Assembly: GCA_020355945.1 (NCBI GenBank)
Contig: CP070627.1
Span: 1,988,120-1,993,943 of the forward strand
Length of the DNA stretch: 5,824 nucleotides
From: Candidatus Aminicenantota bacterium
GTDB taxonomy: Bacteria; Acidobacteriota; Aminicenantia; UBA2199
Direction of reading: 5' to 3'
Part shown: piece by piece, positions 1 through 4,938 of the stretch
Layout of the letters: each line of letters starts with the position of its first letter
How positions within the stretch are numbered: position 1 is the first letter of the stretch
Made by a program: the position numbers and the translations under genes
The notes under the pieces: model-generated
What the model was told of the DNA's origin: nothing
Database searches by the model: none
The model's input: only the letters and a program-made list of their open reading frames with translations

Positions 1-1871
1 GTGGAGTCAAAACCGATAAGATTGTCATGGCTGCCGAACCACACAGTATTACCATCGGGATAGATTGCATTCATCTGCACGCGGGGAAGCCGGAGGAACG
101 GGATGTCATTTATTTTATAGGTATTGTTTTCTTGAAGAACGGCTCGATAATTCCATGATTTTGAATGGACCCAGATATTCTTGTTTTTATCTTCAATAAT
201 GCGAAAAACAAAACTATTTGCTTTGGTGAATTCATTCCCCAGGGTGAAATCAGGGAGAAACCGTCCATTTGCTTTATCGTAACGATATATCCCGTCATTC
301 GAGGCAAACATAACATGACCGGCTGCCCAAAAAACTCTTATCTCCCCCGGTGGCAGACCGTGGGATGTGCCATACCGAATTATCCCCGGCTGCCTGGATT
401 GAATTGGAAAATCGATTTTTATCACACCTCCTGTAAAGGAGAAACCCAACCATAAATTTCCTTCAGGGTCTTCGACAATGGTTCCTATTTGTAATTCTAT
501 TTTTTTCTTGATTTCAAATTCCTTTATCCATCGGCTGTTTTTTAAATATAAGGAGTCCAATCCCTGCCCGGTTCCCACCCAAATACGATTTTTATTTTTT
601 TTGGAACGCAGCAGAACATAAGAGCTCTCGGTGGTAATTTTCCCTATGGTACCGTTTTCAACTCGAATCACTCCCGCGGATGTTGCTGCTAACAAAGAGT
701 CATTGGTGGATAAAAGGTCCCAGGAGTAATTTCGACCCCCGGGGAGAGGACGAAATTTTTGGGAAGGTGTTTCAAGCACATATATCCCACTGTTGGTGGC
801 AACATACAAATCTTTGCGGTGCCTAACCACCGACACCATCATTTTGGGTAAATCGGCACGCTCATCATAGAGGGAAAAAGGGGATGCATATTCAATCCTG
901 GATATCCCATAACTTAGCCCAAGCCACAAATTGCCCTGTACATCTTCATAGACATATTTTACATTATCATCCTGCAAACCGTTTTTTTTGTCGAAGATTT
1001 GTTTTAACCGTCCCCGGGCATCAACGATGACGAGCCCTCCCCACAATGTAGCCAGCGCATAATCACCGGATGAGAGCCGAATGCCGTGATACAATTTTTT
1101 TTCTTCTAAATAATCGTCCACCTCTGTAGGAAAGGGTGATACTTTTTCCCCATTGTACAGGAAACATCCCTTTGACCGGGTGGCAATAAGAACCCTTTGG
1201 TCCTCATAGGGAGCCATCATAAAAATTTCTGCATCGGCAAAAGTACGGCCGTCGGGAACAAGGGTTAACGATTCCCCTGTCATTTGTAAAAGCCCACGCC
1301 CTTTATCGCGAATATAAAAAATTCCGCTGCAAACAAAAGAAGAGTCGAATAGGGCCTGGGGTTTCCGAACGGTTAATCGTTGGGAATCCCAGTGAAGAAG
1401 ACATTCCTCGGCCCTGAAATAGATCCCTTGTGATGTTGCATGGATTCTCCTTACATGGGAAAATCTCAGTTTGTCATCATGGATGTGTTTCCGCAGGGAT
1501 ACATATTTTAACGATCCCTGGGGTTGGGGTTCTAAAAAACCGATCTCATCGGTGCTGCCCACGTAAATGGTCCCGGTGGCATCAATGGCCAATGAGCGTG
1601 CGGGTTTGTTATCACTCACATAGATGGGCCGCCAGGAAATCCCGTCAAACTCTATTACGGAACCGTTGTTCCCTATATAAATGATGCCGCGCTGATCCTG
1701 CAGGATTGCCCAATTCTGGGGGTGTTGATCATATTCTGTCCTGCTGTAATTTTTTAGGTATTTCAAACCGGCCTGTTGAGAATAGATTTGACCGGGAACC
1801 AGTAAAAACAGCCCAAAAAGCAGGGATATGGATAAAAAAGAAAAACGGTAAATGCTTTTAGCTTTTCGCAT
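1..1871 (-). CDS. Two-component-regulator propeller sensor, N-terminal 623 residues (3' end outside window)
   Basis: The frame is open from the ATG at 1871 to the left edge, so the C-terminus and any output domain are missing. Residues 1-31 form a signal peptide or uncleaved anchor (basic start, then hydrophobic 11-26, possible cleavage near YS-QQ). The rest is a chain of short propeller blades of the Reg_prop kind. Examples are WAILQDQRGIIYIGNNG (54-70), AIDATGTIYVGS (95-106), VYEDVQGNLWLGLSYGISRI (307-326), IVEDPEGNLWLGFSF (465-479) and IIEDKNKNIWVHS (558-570). The opening section (NYSRTEYDQHPQNWAILQD, then EFDGISWRPI) is typical of periplasmic sensor halves of Bacteroidota-like hybrid regulators. 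In that family two propellers are followed by a Y_Y_Y domain, a transmembrane helix and a histidine kinase, GGDEF, SpoIIE phosphatase, cyclase or HTH output. Which output applies here cannot be seen. An in-frame TAA at 1883-1881 lies just upstream, which fixes this start; no clear Shine-Dalgarno precedes it. Family assignment is strong; ligand and output are unknown. Confidence 0.9.
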   Translation of the reverse strand, partial: MRKAKSIYRFSFLSISLLFGLFLLVPGQIYSQQAGLKYLKNYSRTEYDQHPQNWAILQDQRGIIYIGNNGSVIEFDGISWRPIYVSDNKPARSLAIDATGTIYVGSTDEIGFLEPQPQGSLKYVSLRKHIHDDKLRFSHVRRIHATSQGIYFRAEECLLHWDSQRLTVRKPQALFDSSFVCSGIFYIRDKGRGLLQMTGESLTLVPDGRTFADAEIFMMAPYEDQRVLIATRSKGCFLYNGEKVSPFPTEVDDYLEEKKLYHGIRLSSGDYALATLWGGLVIVDARGRLKQIFDKKNGLQDDNVKYVYEDVQGNLWLGLSYGISRIEYASPFSLYDERADLPKMMVSVVRHRKDLYVATNSGIYVLETPSQKFRPLPGGRNYSWDLLSTNDSLLAATSAGVIRVENGTIGKITTESSYVLLRSKKNKNRIWVGTGQGLDSLYLKNSRWIKEFEIKKKIELQIGTIVEDPEGNLWLGFSFTGGVIKIDFPIQSRQPGIIRYGTSHGLPPGEIRVFWAAGHVMFASNDGIYRYDKANGRFLPDFTLGNEFTKANSFVFRIIEDKNKNIWVHSKSWNYRAVLQENNTYKINDIPFLRLPRVQMNAIYPDGNTVWFGSHDNLIGFDS

Positions 1872-1877
1872 GCCATT

Positions 1878-1906
1878 AGTTTATCAGAATTTGGATGAAT
1901 TTTCAA
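1878..1906 (-). promoter_or_regulatory. Possible sigma70-type promoter giving a near-leaderless mRNA for the sensor gene
   Basis: On the minus strand TTGAAA (1906-1901) is followed by exactly 17 bp and then TAAACT (1883-1878). These match the -35 consensus at 5 of 6 positions and the -10 consensus at 4 of 6. Seven bases further on is the A of the ATG at 1871. A start point at the normal distance would therefore put the transcript's 5' end at or within a few bases of the start codon, which fits the absence of a Shine-Dalgarno sequence. This is pattern matching in AT-rich DNA only, so it is tentative. Confidence 0.33.
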
Positions 1907-2120
1907 CATTGCCCTGCACTGCGGTAACCCTAATAAGTCCTTTCTTTGTTCTTATCAAACAAGTGACTGTTGATCAAACTACATGTTATTTCTTTAAAAA
2001 ATTGCCTTTTTTGGCCTCGTGTTTTGATATTTTGACGCATGGTCCCCGTTTTCCATCAACGCGAGCAGCCCAGGTCTCTCATTAGCAGATAAATAGGCCC
2101 GGGAGTAGAAAAATCAGCTA

Positions 2121-2220
2121 ACGATCTGAGAAAAGCCTTTCGTGAACGGTAAAAGGCCCTTTGCCAGTTGTAAAAGCGACTCACCAGTGACAAAAGCGCC
2201 TTATGAAAAGCAAAAATAAC
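2121..2220. repeat. Degenerate tandem repeat, period 20-21 bp, about five units
   Basis: An AAAAG core recurs at 2131, 2151, 2172 and 2192, and a weaker AAAAA at 2212, giving spacings of 20, 21, 20 and 20 bp. The bases around the core are also partly shared: the units at 2161-2180 and 2181-2200 both carry a CCAGT before the core and GCG after it. Conservation between units is modest, so this looks like an old or rapidly diverging minisatellite. On the minus strand it reads as repeated (G)CTTTT blocks. Confidence 0.6.
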
Positions 2221-2248
2221 ATAAACCAGTGGAAATTTCAAGAGAAAA

Positions 2249-2887
2249 TTAAAATTTCATAAAAACCCCGGCCATTAGATTTAGACTGTTAACATTGGAG
2301 GGTTTATCAAATATGACCACATATCGTACATCCATTACCAACCCAAAGTGAGAAGAAAAAGAATATTGTATACCACCTCCCAGGTTGAGCACCAGGTCCG
2401 CTTTCTTCTCAGGCACCAGGAATTCAATCTCATACCCATATGCAGAGGTATAGGTCTCATCTTTGGCTAACAGGTTATCAATTCCACCGCCAGCCGCCAG
2501 GTAGGGGCTGAAGGTTTTTCCCGATAATCGGTAAATGAAATTGGCGGTAAGGGAAAAATGTTTGGCGGTGTTAACCTCTACGGTATCTTCATCCGATGGG
2601 TCTTCCAGGGTTACTGTCGAACTAAAATAATACCTGCTGGCTAATTCGATTACTGCTTGTTTTGTGAGAGAATAAGCAACAGAGATACCCAAACATGTTG
2701 GACGGTGAGAAGGCATAACCGGGAAATCGTTCTCGCCGGCTATATAATCGTCTTCGGAACCGTAACCGGATACCCTGTCGATTCCTGCTAAAATTGAAAG
2801 CTGCAGTCTCTTCTCTCCCGCTGGCTCTGCACCAGCAAAACCTGTTAGATAAACCATCATTAAAATAAAAAAAAGTATTTTTCTCAT
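2249..2887 (-). CDS. Small outer-membrane beta-barrel protein (about 8 strands)
   Basis: The product has 212 residues. Residues 1-20 are a Sec signal peptide ending in GFAGA before EPAG. The mature chain alternates amphipathic, glycine- and aromatic-rich strands with polar loops. Eight candidate strands lie near residues 27-37, 64-73, 76-87, 108-120, 125-137, 162-176, 179-191 and 199-212. The last residue is phenylalanine (FMKF), the usual recognition signal for the BAM complex, and FSPYLAAGGGID is typical of OmpW/OmpA-like small barrels. Residues 95-106 and 139-161 are acidic or polar and look like extracellular loops. A GGGGTGT Shine-Dalgarno-like sequence (2899-2893) sits 5 bases from the ATG. 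The LanC-like gene ends only 27 bp upstream, so the two are probably co-transcribed. Whether it is a pore, adhesin or anchor for its neighbour cannot be told. The fold call is good; the function is unknown. Confidence 0.85.
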   Translation of the reverse strand: MRKILFFILMMVYLTGFAGAEPAGEKRLQLSILAGIDRVSGYGSEDDYIAGENDFPVMPSHRPTCLGISVAYSLTKQAVIELASRYYFSSTVTLEDPSDEDTVEVNTAKHFSLTANFIYRLSGKTFSPYLAAGGGIDNLLAKDETYTSAYGYEIEFLVPEKKADLVLNLGGGIQYSFSSHFGLVMDVRYVVIFDKPSNVNSLNLMAGVFMKF

Positions 2888-2914
2888 TTTTTACACCCCA
2901 TAAAATTTATCTGT

Positions 2915-4582
2915 TTATCTTTTTATTTTGCCTTTTTTAAGTTTGGTGACGTCAATGGTAATGTGTTCCCAATCCGCATCCCAACCATCCGTAACCAGGA
3001 AGTAAACATCATAGGTTCCGGCTTGATCCAGGCCAGGGGTCCAGGAGAAGTCATTATCTCTAAGGAGTGCGCCCCGGGGTAAATTTCCGGCAATAAAGAT
3101 TAACGGACCAGGACTTTCATCCGGGTCCTGTCCTGAGGTGGAAAAGGTCAAACTTTGCCCGGTGCGAATCGTTTTATTCCCGATGGGGTTTAAAACCGGG
3201 GGAAGGTTTCCTGCCGGAGGAGGGGGTAAGGTTTGGCTTAAATTTAAAAAGAAAAGTCCCACCCCGGACACTCCTTTGTACCACGCGGTTTGATACTGTT
3301 TTGCTCCGTAATTTTCGTCCAGGGGGTCCACGTAATCGATCCACTTTGCCTTTTCAAAGGAAGGAAATTCTGACACGGACATCAGCCAGTGTGCGGCGCC
3401 TTTGGCATATTCAAGATAGTTGTTATTGGGCTCAGGGTCATAGGAATAATAGATAGCAAAGGAATTGCCCACGCCGGCGGTGCCGGTGAGCAGCCCGGTA
3501 TCATGAGGAAGACCTCTATTATGCGGCCAGGTGAAAACATGGTCACTGGTTATCTCTGCTTCCTTTTGCAGCCATTTTGCGCCTCCCCTGGCAAAATCCA
3601 GGTATTGTTGACTGCCAACGCGGCGGTGCATTTCATAAAGAATATGAACCACGCTGGGGGTGCCGTGACAATAAGCAAAGGGATATGAGCGAATACCAGG
3701 TCCATAGCTCCATGTGTACGAATGGTCTCCTCCATTTACAGCCTGGGCCACCAGCCAATCGGTTCCTCCCCGGGCATGATTAAGATAGATGATATCGCCG
3801 GATGAATCGTACAGTTTGAATAAAAACAAAAGAATTCCCACCGAGCCCCCGCACCAGGTGGTATTGGGGCTTTCGTCAGTGGTCAGGCGGGGCCAACAGT
3901 ACTGACCTGGTTCCGGTTCCCACATATAAGAAAATAACCAGGTGGCAGCACCCCTGGCATAATTAAGGTATTTTAAATCATTGCTGACATCGTACAACCT
4001 GGCAAAAAAATCCCCGATACCTGCGGTTCCGTGGGCATAACTTGTATATATTCTTGTGGGATTTATGTAATTTCCCCAGAAATATCCGCCATTTTCCTGG
4101 GAACACTGGGTGGTTAACCAATCACCGATTCGTTTGGCTTCATCAAGATATAAGGGGTTATTGGTGGTTTTCCACAATTCAATAAAGTAATGCCCGATAC
4201 CGGCTGCGCCGTTGAGCCAATCCACCTGTCCATCAGTGTAACGGTAATTCAATAAAAATCTTCCTGCGCCTTCTGCATATTCCAGGTATTCCGGGTCTTT
4301 GCTAAGGTTATACAATTCTAAAAAAAACCAGCCCACCCCTGCTGCACCGGTGTCTATTCCAATCCGATAAGAATGCGATGATTCTGCTGAAGGCCATTTG
4401 TAAGCGCCGTTCGCCTCTGCAACCGCCAGGGATTTCAGCCAACTGGCTGCTTTTTTTGCAAATTCAAAATAGATATTGGTTTGATAACCGGGGGTATCCT
4501 GTCTGACGGGGTCCTGGGCCGGGATAGGGGAGGGGAACCCACTAAACATTACAAAAACTAAAATGATAATTAACTTTTTCAT
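2915..4582 (-). CDS. Exported LanC-like (lanthionine cyclase fold) protein with C-terminal Ig-like domain
   Basis: The product has 555 residues. Residues 1-22 are a Sec signal peptide (MKKLIIILVFV..., likely cut after PIPA). Residues about 35-450 form a seven-fold alpha/alpha toroid. The outer-helix motif (consensus YLxxA+GAxxWL) recurs at 38, 99, 145, 205, 266, 327 and 389. The inner glycine motif recurs at 78 TGAAGVG, 124 NGAAGIG, 184 HGTAGIG, 244 CGGSVGI, 305 CHGTPSV, 366 TGTAGVG and 436 KGVSGVG. C244 (in WCGG) and C305-H306 (CHG) match the zinc ligands of NisC (Cys284, Cys330, His331), and H184 matches the NisC catalytic His212. The Arg found just before the first Cys in lantibiotic cyclases seems to be replaced (NTTWC). 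A proline linker (453-462) leads to an Ig-like/He_PIG domain at about 460-545 (GNKTIRTGQSLTF, then FSWTPGLDQAGTYDVYFLVTDG). LanC enzymes add Cys thiols to dehydrated Ser/Thr; here the substrate is unknown and no LanB/LanM or precursor gene is visible. GAGAGGT at 4594-4588 supports the start. Confidence 0.9.
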   Translation of the reverse strand: MKKLIIILVFVMFSGFPSPIPAQDPVRQDTPGYQTNIYFEFAKKAASWLKSLAVAEANGAYKWPSAESSHSYRIGIDTGAAGVGWFFLELYNLSKDPEYLEYAEGAGRFLLNYRYTDGQVDWLNGAAGIGHYFIELWKTTNNPLYLDEAKRIGDWLTTQCSQENGGYFWGNYINPTRIYTSYAHGTAGIGDFFARLYDVSNDLKYLNYARGAATWLFSYMWEPEPGQYCWPRLTTDESPNTTWCGGSVGILLFLFKLYDSSGDIIYLNHARGGTDWLVAQAVNGGDHSYTWSYGPGIRSYPFAYCHGTPSVVHILYEMHRRVGSQQYLDFARGGAKWLQKEAEITSDHVFTWPHNRGLPHDTGLLTGTAGVGNSFAIYYSYDPEPNNNYLEYAKGAAHWLMSVSEFPSFEKAKWIDYVDPLDENYGAKQYQTAWYKGVSGVGLFFLNLSQTLPPPPAGNLPPVLNPIGNKTIRTGQSLTFSTSGQDPDESPGPLIFIAGNLPRGALLRDNDFSWTPGLDQAGTYDVYFLVTDGWDADWEHITIDVTKLKKGKIKR

Positions 4583-4587
4583 TTTTT

Positions 4588-4611
4588 ACCTCTCTTATCT
4601 CTTATCTCTTA
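4588..4611 (-). promoter_or_regulatory. Shine-Dalgarno fused to a 3 x 7-bp tandem repeat upstream of the LanC-like gene
   Basis: Read on the minus strand, three perfect copies of TAAGAGA (4611-4591) run directly into GGT, making GAGAGGT (4594-4588), 5 bases from the ATG at 4582. The ribosome binding site is strong. The last repeat unit supplies its first four bases, so changes in repeat number would lengthen or shorten the leader just upstream of the site without destroying it. Confidence 0.7.
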
Positions 4612-4708
4612 AACCTGCAAATTTTACCTTTCGTAAATCAAATACGGAAATAAACAGGAAAAACGGATATTCGTCCGTGGTTCTTTTGGGTTTTGCTGTT
4701 TTTTTATA

Positions 4709-4731
4709 CTTTTTTGCCTGGCACCTTTTTC
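4709..4731. repeat. Left copy of a 23-bp perfect direct repeat
   Basis: This copy is identical over 23 bp to 4872-4894: C, six T, GCCTGGCACC, five T, C. The centre TGCCTGGCA is itself a small palindrome (TGCC-T-GGCA). The two copies flank the long inverted-repeat element at 4740-4850. Both are embedded in pyrimidine-rich DNA. Confidence 0.85.
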
Positions 4732-4739
4732 TTTTTTTC

Positions 4740-4850
4740 AATTCTATTGTAGATGCGTCACGGCTTGATTTATCAAGCCCGGCCCGGGCGATTCATCCGC
4801 ATCTCTACGGGGTTTGATGAATCAAACCGTGAAGCATCTACAATTGAATT
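4740..4850. mobile_element. MITE-like/REP-like element with 41-bp imperfect inverted arms
   Basis: The left arm (4740-4780) and the reverse complement of the right arm (4810-4850) agree at 36 of 41 positions. The outer part reads ATTGTAGATGC on the left and GCATCTACAAT on the right. Each arm also holds its own perfect hairpin: GGCTTGAT-TT-ATCAAGCC (4762-4779) and GGTTTGAT-GA-ATCAAACC (4811-4828). The sequence can therefore fold either as one long stem or as a branched, cloverleaf-like form with the GC-rich CCCGGG section in the middle. It has no coding capacity, which fits a non-autonomous element moved in trans or a structured dispersed repeat. A target-site duplication next to the arms is not clear. 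It starts about 160 bp upstream of the LanC-like gene. Confidence 0.7.
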
Positions 4851-4855
4851 TATAA

Positions 4856-4881
4856 TTCCTTTTTTGCCTTCCTTTTTTGCC
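4856..4881. repeat. Tandem duplication of a 13-bp unit
   Basis: TTCCTTTTTTGCC at 4856-4868 is followed immediately by an identical copy at 4869-4881. The second copy overlaps the start of the right-hand 23-bp repeat. It looks like a slippage or partial-duplication product at the edge of the inverted-repeat element. Confidence 0.75.
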
Positions 4882-4894
4882 TGGCACCTTTTTC
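4872..4894. repeat. Right copy of a 23-bp perfect direct repeat
   Basis: This is the second identical copy of the sequence at 4709-4731, in the same orientation, with starts 163 bp apart. The similarity ends at C4894: the left copy continues with T, this one with G. Confidence 0.85.
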
Positions 4895-4917
4895 GTTTTT
4901 CCTTTTTATTCTAAGGG

Positions 4918-4934
4918 TGCGGTCGCCGACCGCA
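4918..4934 (-). terminator. GC-rich hairpin just after the TPR gene, terminator-like
   Basis: TGCGGTC and GACCGCA form a perfect 7-bp stem around a 3-base loop, starting 4 bases past the TAA of the TPR gene. On the transcribed strand it is followed by CCCTTAGAATAAAAAGG, not a T-run, so it is not a textbook intrinsic terminator. It may instead protect the mRNA 3' end, or be one copy of a dispersed palindrome. Confidence 0.45.
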
Positions 4935-4938
4935 ATTG

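Larger units (their letters stand above)
1872..2248. other. Intergenic region with no convincing gene
   Basis: This 377-bp gap separates the beta-barrel gene from the sensor gene. It holds the possible promoter at 1878-1906, a 31-codon minus-strand open stretch at 2078-1986 without a start codon, and the tandem repeat at 2121-2220. A minus-strand open frame from a TTG at 2241 to 2056 spans the tandem repeat, and I do not accept it as a gene. No strong rho-independent terminator is visible after the stop codon at 2249; the small palindrome around 2152-2163 has only a 5-bp stem and no T-run. Confidence 0.6.

Noticed and set aside
165..455. 96-codon plus-strand frame
   Set aside because: It lies wholly antisense to the propeller gene, whose blade motifs continue through this stretch.
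1430..1684. 84-codon plus-strand frame
   Set aside because: It is antisense to clear propeller repeats near residues 65-145; the translation is Cys/His/Arg-rich and unlike a folded protein.
1852..2085. 77-codon plus-strand frame spanning the sensor gene start and the intergenic region
   Set aside because: It has no ribosome site, overlaps the start of the sensor gene, and shows no recognisable motif.
2056..2241. 61-codon minus-strand frame starting at TTG, right after the beta-barrel gene
   Set aside because: It has no good ribosome site, and most of its length is the 20-21-bp tandem repeat, whose arginine/phenylalanine-rich translation simply reflects GCTTTT units.
3389..3783. Overlapping plus- and minus-strand short frames inside the LanC-like gene
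   Set aside because: They are shadows of the repeat-bearing LanC-like frame, which has conserved motifs throughout this stretch.
4621..4626. TAAAAT as a -10 box for the LanC-like operon
   Set aside because: At 16-18 bp upstream there is no acceptable -35 hexamer, and the region is so AT-rich that such a match is expected by chance.
4563..4817. 84-codon plus-strand frame with a hydrophobic, Phe-rich N-terminus resembling a membrane peptide
   Set aside because: The phenylalanines come from T-runs in the repeat-rich gap, and the frame runs through the left arm of the inverted-repeat element; no ribosome site precedes it.
4740..4850. tRNA or riboswitch because of the cloverleaf-like fold
   Set aside because: There is no anticodon arm of the right size, no T-loop GTTCRA and no CCA end; the long mirrored arms fit a mobile or REP-like element better.
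4709..4894. CRISPR array
   Set aside because: There are only two perfect 23-bp copies with a single 140-bp interval that is itself an inverted repeat; this is not a repeat-spacer pattern.
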